DNA of 59,318 nucleotides from UBA8752 sp964223495 (GTDB lineage: Bacteria > Bacteroidota > Bacteroidia > Flavobacteriales_D > Sanyastnellaceae): assembly GCA_964223495.1 (NCBI GenBank), contig CAXQGL010000006.1, positions 1-59,318 of the forward strand. The letters run 5' to 3'. The notes beneath the pieces are model-generated. The model was not told the DNA's origin. It made no database searches and was given only the letters and a program-made list of their open reading frames with translations. The translations under genes were made by a program, and so were the position numbers. Positions 51,354 through 57,758 of the stretch are shown one piece after another. Numbering within the stretch: the first letter of the stretch is position 1; every line of letters begins with the position of its first letter.

Positions 51354-51800
51354 ATGACACGCTTGAAGACCGTCTTGATGGCCGCAATCACGGCATGGTT
51401 GCTCGCCGGATGCACCAAGGACCAGGTATTCTCCGATTCGAATGCCGGGACCATCCGTGAATTGGGATTTGACTGGAATACGGAATACTCGGCCTGCCTT
51501 GAGTCTGATGACGAAGACGGATTGTGGTGCGGCACGGCCCTTTGGCTGGATGGGGAACGCCTGGTACTGGACCTCCCCTCCAAGGACCCGACCCATTCGC
51601 CGTCCGGTGACATCCTGCTCAAGAAGGCGAGCGGCGCACAGACCATCCTCTACCGCTACATCCCCGTAAGCCAGTCGGTCATCCTCTACATGGAGGAAGG
51701 CGAAGTGACCCTGACCTGGAAGGAGCAGGGCCGGTGCTTCAAAGGCGACGTATTCGACGCCGATTACCTGACCATCTGCCGCGGCAGCGCCGACGTCTGA
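51354..51800 (+). CDS. small lipoprotein of unknown function
   Basis: 148 residues. MTRLKTVLMAAITAWLLAGC is a textbook lipoprotein signal with lipobox LAGC and Cys20. The mature part is acidic and has strand-rich repeats (LVLDLPSKDPTHSPSGDILL, VILYMEEGEVTLTWKEQ) that could form a small beta sandwich. Two cysteines late in the sequence (GRCFKGDVFDADYLTICRG) may be disulfide-bonded. No family recognised. It stands alone between two minus-strand genes, with 18 bases to the stop of the phosphatase gene. Confidence 0.68.
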   Translation: MTRLKTVLMAAITAWLLAGCTKDQVFSDSNAGTIRELGFDWNTEYSACLESDDEDGLWCGTALWLDGERLVLDLPSKDPTHSPSGDILLKKASGAQTILYRYIPVSQSVILYMEEGEVTLTWKEQGRCFKGDVFDADYLTICRGSADV

Positions 51801-51818
51801 TCCGGCTCGACGGAGACG

Positions 51819-54167
51819 TCACTCCGAGACGACCCACTGGCCCCGCGCGACGCGGCCGGAGCGGTCGGCTGCCATCAGGAACAGGGTGCCCGATACCGGG
51901 TGGAGCAGATTGAGCTCCCAACCGCGCTCGGTGGGCCTGTTTTCGACCGCGACCTTGTTGCCCAGGGAATCCACCACGCGCAGGACCTCCGGCTGGAAAT
52001 CCTGGGGCCAGGCGACCGTGACCGGTCCCGGTCCCGGATTCGGATAGACGTCGAGGGGCCTCGCCTCCGAAGGGACCCATGGCGTCGCCGCCAAGGGCAG
52101 CCCCTCACAATCGGTGCTGCTGCCCAGACGCAGTGAGAGCGCGTCGAAATAGCTGTCGTTGTCCGTCCCTGCGATCCGCGTTCCCTGCAGCTCGAGGCGC
52201 ACCGTCCTTGTGGCAAATGGCAAGGGCCCCTCGATCTCCACGGGTGTCCACGTGGCCGCCGGCATTTCGAACCAACCCGTCCCGCCCGTTTCTCCACCGG
52301 CATCGTCGAGGAACAACATCCGCATGGCCGGGATGTCCGCCCCGCTCCAGTCGCTCATCCACGCGCCCGCATAGGCCACCTGCACACCCGCATCGATGGA
52401 GTCCGCCCAAGCACTGACATCCACATCCTGGTGCATCCGGGCGAGGTCACTCTCGGTGCACAGGCCGCCCACGGCGAAATAGCGGCTTCCGACATACGGG
52501 TTGACCCCATTGCATTCGCCTGCGGTCAGGGATTCCGCGATGCCTTCCGTGACCGTCCATCCCTCCAGGCCGTCCTCTGCACCGGGATTGACCAGAAGGT
52601 TGTCCCCCTGCAGGGATTCGGAGGTGAAAAAGGGCACAGGAGCGGTCCACGGGCTCCATTCCAGCGCACGGTCCCGGTAGCGCACGCGCCAGAACAGCGC
52701 AGCATTTTCGGGAAGTCCCGGCATGGCCTCGGTGGTCAGGGATTCGCCCGCCTGCGTGTCCTCATTGAAGTAAATGTTGCGGTGGCGTTCCCACACGTCA
52801 GCGATGGGGTCATTGAAACCGTTGATGTCGTCCGCCACCTGCCATTGGCTCTCTCCATGCGGCGCGCCGGTCGGGCCGACACCGAAGGGCGAGGCCGCGA
52901 GAACGATGCACTCGGGTGGCTGCGTGGAGCCGATGGGGGCCACCGCAGTGGGAGGGGGCAGGGGCTGGTCCGCCTTGGTCACCACGAGGCTGTCCGTACA
53001 GACGTTGTCGAGGCCCTCCGCATTGTCACCTCGACTCAGCCGCTTCACGGTGAATTGCGGGTCATCCCCCGCAACCACATCCACCGCCACGAAGCCCCAG
53101 TCATCGGTCGTGATCTCGAACTCCTCATAGTCGAACTGCGGCCAGGCTCCCCAATAGTCGATGGCGCCCCCGGCCGTCGCGACGTTGATCCAAAGGTGCT
53201 TGTGGTCCTGCGACTGCCCACGGGAGTAGCCGTGGGTATGGCCGAAGAAATGGATGCTGGGCTTGCCGCAATCCGTCGAGAACCCCTCGAGCTGCGCGAC
53301 CACCATTCCCGTGAAGTCGCTTTCCCCCGGTGTCCACAGTTCGGACTTGTGCGGGTGGTGCAGTTGGGCGAAGACGAAGTCGATGTGGTCCTCGCCGCAG
53401 GTGGCCGCCAGTAACTCCGACAGCCATTCAAGCTGGTCGGGACCGTCGTAGGGGCTGTTTGAATCGAGGCCCATGAACCTGACGTTGCCGTAGTCTTTGT
53501 ACCACCAGTGTTCCTCGTAACCCGCCGTGCCGTTCTCCGGCAGATGGAAGTACTGGAAATAGTAGGTCGAATTGACTTCGTGGTTGCCGAGCACCGGATA
53601 GACGGGCACCTGGGCAAACAGGTCGTGGGAGGGGGCGAAGAAGTCGTTGGCCCACTGGCCGTAGTTGTTGCCGTTGACGACGAGATCGCCAGGGATGAGG
53701 ACAAGGGCGATCTCATCCGAAGTCTCGCCTCCGAAATAGTCGATGACACCCTGGTGCACGATTTCATCGAAGACGTCGGGGTCCGCGTTGCTCTTCTGCA
53801 TGTCGCTCATCGCGACGAAGGAGAAATCGGATTCGGCCGTGTGCAGCGGCGGGGTCCGGAAACGGTAGGTGAGGGTCGATTGCGCTCCGGCGGCCACGCG
53901 ATAGAAGTAGGGACTGTCCGGAGAGAGGCCGTCGATCAGGATGTCGTGCAGGAAGCCTTCGGGTGTCGCGGTCCCGATGGAATTGACCTCGGTACCGAGG
54001 TTCTCGTCCGGGCCCCATTCGAGGATGGCCGCATCGGTTCCGACCGTCTCGAAGAGCACCCGGATGGCGTCGGGCGCGGCGTCCTGGAGATAGGGGGCGA
54101 CCAGAAGGGATTGGGCAGTGGTGGAAAGGCCAAGGGCAGTGGCCATGGCCATCAGAAGGAAGCGCAT
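51819..54167 (-). CDS. secreted purple-acid-phosphatase-like metallophosphoesterase with T9SS type A tail
   Basis: 782 residues, signal peptide ending STTAQ. An N-terminal fibronectin-III-like domain of the purple-acid-phosphatase type (about 20-105) precedes the catalytic domain. Metal-ligand motifs come in order: FVAMSDMQ (Asp), LIPGDLVVNGNN (GDL), PVLGNHEVNS (GNHE), FAQLHHPHKS (His) and FFGHTHGYSRG (GHTH). A beta-rich region follows, with a carbohydrate-binding-like module (about 530-680, LVNPGAEDGLEGW). The last 85 residues are a type A T9SS domain (LDVYPNPGPGPVTVAW, VVDSLGNKV). It probably releases phosphate from extracellular esters. The promoter box TAACTTG lies five bases before its ATG. 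Confidence 0.9.
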   Translation of the reverse strand: MRFLLMAMATALGLSTTAQSLLVAPYLQDAAPDAIRVLFETVGTDAAILEWGPDENLGTEVNSIGTATPEGFLHDILIDGLSPDSPYFYRVAAGAQSTLTYRFRTPPLHTAESDFSFVAMSDMQKSNADPDVFDEIVHQGVIDYFGGETSDEIALVLIPGDLVVNGNNYGQWANDFFAPSHDLFAQVPVYPVLGNHEVNSTYYFQYFHLPENGTAGYEEHWWYKDYGNVRFMGLDSNSPYDGPDQLEWLSELLAATCGEDHIDFVFAQLHHPHKSELWTPGESDFTGMVVAQLEGFSTDCGKPSIHFFGHTHGYSRGQSQDHKHLWINVATAGGAIDYWGAWPQFDYEEFEITTDDWGFVAVDVVAGDDPQFTVKRLSRGDNAEGLDNVCTDSLVVTKADQPLPPPTAVAPIGSTQPPECIVLAASPFGVGPTGAPHGESQWQVADDINGFNDPIADVWERHRNIYFNEDTQAGESLTTEAMPGLPENAALFWRVRYRDRALEWSPWTAPVPFFTSESLQGDNLLVNPGAEDGLEGWTVTEGIAESLTAGECNGVNPYVGSRYFAVGGLCTESDLARMHQDVDVSAWADSIDAGVQVAYAGAWMSDWSGADIPAMRMLFLDDAGGETGGTGWFEMPAATWTPVEIEGPLPFATRTVRLELQGTRIAGTDNDSYFDALSLRLGSSTDCEGLPLAATPWVPSEARPLDVYPNPGPGPVTVAWPQDFQPEVLRVVDSLGNKVAVENRPTERGWELNLLHPVSGTLFLMAADRSGRVARGQWVVSE

Positions 54168-54172
54168 GGTCC

Positions 54173-54208
54173 CAAGTTATGGAGGTCCAAGGCAATGGAA
54201 TTAAATTG
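54173..54208. promoter_or_regulatory. back-to-back divergent promoters in a 46-bp gap
   Basis: TAACTTG (minus strand, 54173-54179) and TAAATTG (plus strand, 54202-54208) point away from each other. Each ends exactly five bases before the ATG it serves (54167 minus, 54214 plus). The two -33 regions must overlap, so the promoters may compete or be co-regulated. Confidence 0.5.
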
Positions 54209-54213
54209 AACCC

Positions 54214-55044
54214 ATGCGGATCCTCTGCCATTCCATCCCTTTCCTCTTGCTGACTGCGGTGTGCATGACCGCCTGCAACACCGCAGTTGAACCGGGTGAT
54301 GCGGCCGTTGCCGAGGCGGCGACCCCTGCTGTTATGGCGACCGCAGATGCAGGGCCGTCCGAAGCGGAGGATGTCCCGGTCGAAAAGGGGGCTTCCGACA
54401 TGCCCTGTACTTCCGTGACGTTCGACGGCCATACCTATGCGGCCGTCGCCGTGGGCAACCGGTGTTGGTTCGCGGAGAACCTGGCGTCCACCCACTTCGC
54501 GAGTGGCGAGGAGATTCCTTACGGCCGGACTGATGGGGAATGGCTGGCTGGCGCGAACCGTCCTCTGTATTGTGCCTACAGCCACTCGGATGCCATGGCG
54601 GAGCGGTACGGCCTGCTGTACAGCGGCTATGCCGTGGAGGACGATCGGGCGCTCTGTCCCTCGGGATGGCATGTGGCGACCGACGGGGATTGGCAGGACC
54701 TGGAAGTGGCGTTGGGTGCGTCACCGGCCACCGTGGGCGAACCCGGCAACAGGGACACCCAGGCACTCAAGCTCGCCGCATTGGTGAAGTCCAAGGACGG
54801 TTGGCCCCCGGCCTCCGCCGGTACGGATGATTTCGGGTTGGCGATGTCTCCTGCGGGCACCCGTCTGAGTGACGCCCGGTTCATGTCGGCCGGCTCCGGC
54901 GCCACCATCTGGACGTCCACGGAGGATACCGAAGCGGAGGAACCCAAGCTGTTCTTCAGGGGCCTCGGCAACCAGAATCCGGGCATCTTCAAGTCCTCAT
55001 TCAGCAAACTTGGCGGCTTTTCCGTGCGTTGCGTGCGGGACTAA
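54214..55044 (+). CDS. FISUMP-domain lipoprotein
   Basis: 276 residues, lipobox MTAC near residue 20, followed by an Ala-rich linker. The C-terminal 200 residues match the Fibrobacter succinogenes major paralogous (FISUMP) domain: VTFDGHTYAAVAVGNRCWFAE, ENLAST, YGLLYSGYAVEDD, CPSGWHVATDGDW, and the terminal GGFSVRCVRD. FISUMP proteins are widespread surface lipoproteins in Fibrobacter and Bacteroidota and mostly uncharacterised. The core W/C/N positions are kept. Divergently transcribed from the phosphatase gene with a shared 46-base promoter region. Confidence 0.87.
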   Translation: MRILCHSIPFLLLTAVCMTACNTAVEPGDAAVAEAATPAVMATADAGPSEAEDVPVEKGASDMPCTSVTFDGHTYAAVAVGNRCWFAENLASTHFASGEEIPYGRTDGEWLAGANRPLYCAYSHSDAMAERYGLLYSGYAVEDDRALCPSGWHVATDGDWQDLEVALGASPATVGEPGNRDTQALKLAALVKSKDGWPPASAGTDDFGLAMSPAGTRLSDARFMSAGSGATIWTSTEDTEAEEPKLFFRGLGNQNPGIFKSSFSKLGGFSVRCVRD

Positions 55045-55080
55045 GGCACCAAAAGGCAGACCTTCGCGCCAATTCCACGA

Positions 55081-56727
55081 TTGGTGCCCTCTTTTTCCGA
55101 CCTCGGCCTTTCGGCCCCCCTCCTCGAAGCCATCACGCCACTCGGCTTCGAGACGCCCACTGAAATCCAGGAGAAGGCCATCCCGCATCTGCTCGGTGGT
55201 GACGCGGACTTCATCGGCCTCGCCCAGACCGGCACCGGCAAGACGGCCGCCTTCGGCCTTCCATTGCTCGACCTGCTCGACCCCGAAAGCGACTTCACGC
55301 AGGCCATTGTTCTAGCGCCGACCCGTGAGCTCGGGCAGCAGATTGCCGAGCAATTGGCCCTGTTCTCCAACAAGCAGAAGGGCATCCGGACCCTCGCCGT
55401 CTATGGCGGAGCCAACATCGTGACGCAGATCAAGGCGCTCAAGAAGACGCGCCATGTGGTCATCGCCACGCCGGGCAGGTTGATCGACCTGGTCAACCGC
55501 AAGGCCGTGAACCTCGAGCAGGTGCGTTACGTGGTGCTGGACGAGGCGGACGAGATGCTCAACATGGGTTTCAAGGAAGAGCTCGACACCATCCTCAGCT
55601 TCACCCCGGAGGAGAAGCAGACCTGGCTCTTCTCGGCGACCATGCCCAAGGAAATCCGGCGGATGGTCAAGGACTACATGTCCGACCCCTTCGAGGTCCG
55701 GATCGACCCGAAGACGACGGTCAACACCAACATCGAGCACCAGTTCGCAGTGGTGCACTACAAGGACAAGACCGAGGCCCTGACCCGATTCATGGACCTC
55801 GACCCCGAGCTATACGGGGTGGTATTCTGCAGGACGAAGCGGGATACCCAGCAGCTTGCCGAGCAGCTCATCAAACAGGGCTACCGGGCCGATGCCATCC
55901 ACGGCGACCTGAGCCAGCACCAGCGCGACCGGGTGATGATGCGGTTCAAGCGGCGCGAATTGCAGGTGCTCATCGCTACCGATGTAGCCGCCCGGGGCAT
56001 CGACGTCAATGACCTGACCCACGTCTTCCATCACGCCCTGCCCAACGATGCGGCATACTATACCCACCGGTCGGGCCGCACGGCACGCGCCGGGAAGAAG
56101 GGCATCTCCCTGGCGCTCATCAGCCGCAAGGACCGGCACAAGGTGTCCATGCTGGCCAAGACACTGGGCGTCGAGTTTGCCCACGTGGACGTGCCCCGAG
56201 CGGACGACATCGTGGAGTCAAGGCTCCGCGGATGGGCCATGGGCCTCATGTCCGAAGAAGGTGGCAAGAGAACCCCGGGCGATCTGCTCGACCAGGTCGA
56301 TTTGCTGCTCGGGCCCTTGACCAAGGAGGAACTCATCGCCAAACTGGTGTCGAGGGAACTGTCCCGCCTCAACCTCGGCAAGCGGGACGACCTCAACGAC
56401 CGCGGTGGAAAGGGCGACCGGCAAGGCCCCGAAAAGGAGTTCAGGAAGGGCGGATACAAAAAGGATTTCAAGGGGGGATTCAAGAAGGGGGGCTACAAGA
56501 AGCCCTTCAAGAAGGGGGGCTACAAGAAGCGGAGTTTCGACGGTGACGGCTTCTTGGAGGGAGAAGGAGGTGGACCCGGGAAGAAGGGCGCCTACAAGAA
56601 GCCATTCAAGAAAAAGGGGGGCTTCAAGAAGGGAGGAAAGAAAGGCGGCTATGGGAGCGGTTTTGATGACAGCTTCTCAGGCCGGTCAGGAGGCCGTCGC
56701 ACCAAGCCGGGATCCAAGCGCCATTGA
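55081..56727 (+). CDS. DEAD-box ATP-dependent RNA helicase with basic K/G/F-rich tail
   Basis: 548 residues from TTG 55081, or one fewer from the adjacent GTG 55084; there is no ATG candidate. All core motifs are present: Q motif (GFETPTEIQEKAIP), I AQTGTGKTAAFGLP, Ia PTREL, Ib TPGRLID, II DEAD, III SATM, IV VVFCRTK, V TDVAARGIDV and VI HRSGRTARAG. The last 110 residues are an array of GGYKK/GGFKK-type repeats, a basic low-complexity tail that probably binds RNA and may promote condensates. It likely acts in ribosome assembly or mRNA remodelling in the cytoplasm. It follows the FISUMP gene by 36 bases. Confidence 0.95.
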   Translation: MVPSFSDLGLSAPLLEAITPLGFETPTEIQEKAIPHLLGGDADFIGLAQTGTGKTAAFGLPLLDLLDPESDFTQAIVLAPTRELGQQIAEQLALFSNKQKGIRTLAVYGGANIVTQIKALKKTRHVVIATPGRLIDLVNRKAVNLEQVRYVVLDEADEMLNMGFKEELDTILSFTPEEKQTWLFSATMPKEIRRMVKDYMSDPFEVRIDPKTTVNTNIEHQFAVVHYKDKTEALTRFMDLDPELYGVVFCRTKRDTQQLAEQLIKQGYRADAIHGDLSQHQRDRVMMRFKRRELQVLIATDVAARGIDVNDLTHVFHHALPNDAAYYTHRSGRTARAGKKGISLALISRKDRHKVSMLAKTLGVEFAHVDVPRADDIVESRLRGWAMGLMSEEGGKRTPGDLLDQVDLLLGPLTKEELIAKLVSRELSRLNLGKRDDLNDRGGKGDRQGPEKEFRKGGYKKDFKGGFKKGGYKKPFKKGGYKKRSFDGDGFLEGEGGGPGKKGAYKKPFKKKGGFKKGGKKGGYGSGFDDSFSGRSGGRRTKPGSKRH

Positions 56728-56780
56728 TCCGGATGCAATAAACAGCGGTGGGGCGGTGTTGATTTTCAAAACCCCCTGTA

Positions 56781-57704
56781 ATGCTGATTGCCCTTTTGTT
56801 GACCTGCTGCACCCATGACTGTGCAGCCACCGTGAACCTTGATGCCGCCCCATGGGATGGAATCCAATCTTCCACCGCGCCTTCCCAAGATGCCCATCGC
56901 GGGCCCCGCACACTGGACTGCGTGGAGGCCATCGGCCGGGGTTGGGGATACAGTGCGGCTGAGGGAATGGACGGCGGAATCCGATTGTCCCTGACCAATC
57001 CGGGACAGGGAGTCGATGTGCTCGTCGATGCCGGGACCGTCTTCCAGGGGCCCGATGGGTATCAACCCGCAGTGGTCACCGAGGATGTCCTGGTCTTCGT
57101 TCCTGCCGGAAGAACCATTGATTTCACCTGCCCCACAGCATGTGGCAAGGCCGATGCCATGGGGGGGGGATTCGGCATCCTCTACGACCGGGGTGTATCG
57201 AAGCTCGACCCCCAGGCCTGTCGCATCATCGATCGCACGCACGCCGAGCTGGCCTCAGCTGATGAGGTGGTACAGGACGTGATCTGGGTCTACACCGATG
57301 GCCACGATTTCGCCTCGGTCTATGTTCCGGAGCGGGAGCAGTCGGCCCTGATGCGCATCCTCGAGGAGGAAGTCGAAGGATTCGAACAACCGGGCTATGC
57401 GGTCCGCTACCGCGAACCCGATCCGGAGGATGGCGGCAGGTTCTCCGGTGAACCGATGGAAATCCGCTGCGAGTTCTCCTTGGATGTGGCCCGAGCCGAG
57501 CGTTGTCGCGTCATACTGATTGCGCCGGACGGGGCCTCCACGACCATGCTCAGCGAGTTCCAGTTGCATGCTGGACAGCAGCAATTCAACCTGACCCTCG
57601 GCCTCGAGGGTTACCCGCCTGGGGAATACGCCTTGCAGCTCGAGGGACAACGCTCTGGCGCGCCCCATTTCCGACGTGATTTCACGCTACAGGGCCGCTC
57701 CTGA
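56781..57704 (+). CDS. secreted protein of unknown function
   Basis: 307 residues from ATG 56781 with a short hydrophobic start (MLIALLLTCCTHDCAA) that could act as a signal peptide or lipoprotein signal. Beta-rich strands with DVLVDAGTVFQGPDGYQPAV and LVFVPAGRTIDFTCPTACGK suggest a domain that uses several cysteines. The middle holds VIWVYTDGHDFASVYVPE. The end PPGEYALQLEGQRS resembles strands of secretion-type domains but is not a clear T9SS tail. No family recognised. Its stop codon lies inside a strong hairpin shared with the convergent gene. Confidence 0.65.
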   Translation: MLIALLLTCCTHDCAATVNLDAAPWDGIQSSTAPSQDAHRGPRTLDCVEAIGRGWGYSAAEGMDGGIRLSLTNPGQGVDVLVDAGTVFQGPDGYQPAVVTEDVLVFVPAGRTIDFTCPTACGKADAMGGGFGILYDRGVSKLDPQACRIIDRTHAELASADEVVQDVIWVYTDGHDFASVYVPEREQSALMRILEEEVEGFEQPGYAVRYREPDPEDGGRFSGEPMEIRCEFSLDVARAERCRVILIAPDGASTTMLSEFQLHAGQQQFNLTLGLEGYPPGEYALQLEGQRSGAPHFRRDFTLQGRS

Positions 57705-57732
57705 ACCGTGATGGTTCCCTGGAGCGGCCCTG
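57690..57732. terminator. strong hairpin between convergent genes, likely bidirectional terminator
   Basis: Perfect 12-base arms CAGGGCCGCTCC (57690-57701) and GGAGCGGCCCTG (57721-57732) enclose a 19-base loop that has its own GAACC/GGTTC stem. It overlaps the last codons and stop of the plus-strand gene and lies 27 bases beyond the minus-strand stop. No U-run follows on either side, so it may slow or end transcription in a factor-assisted way or protect mRNA ends. Confidence 0.65.
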
Positions 57733-57758
57733 GGTTCGCGCGGACGGCTTGAGCAAAC

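Noticed and set aside
56707..56732. CCGGGATC/GATCCGG inverted repeat at the helicase stop codon as terminator
   Set aside because: Short stem with a bulge and no U-run; not distinguishable from chance in GC-rich sequence.
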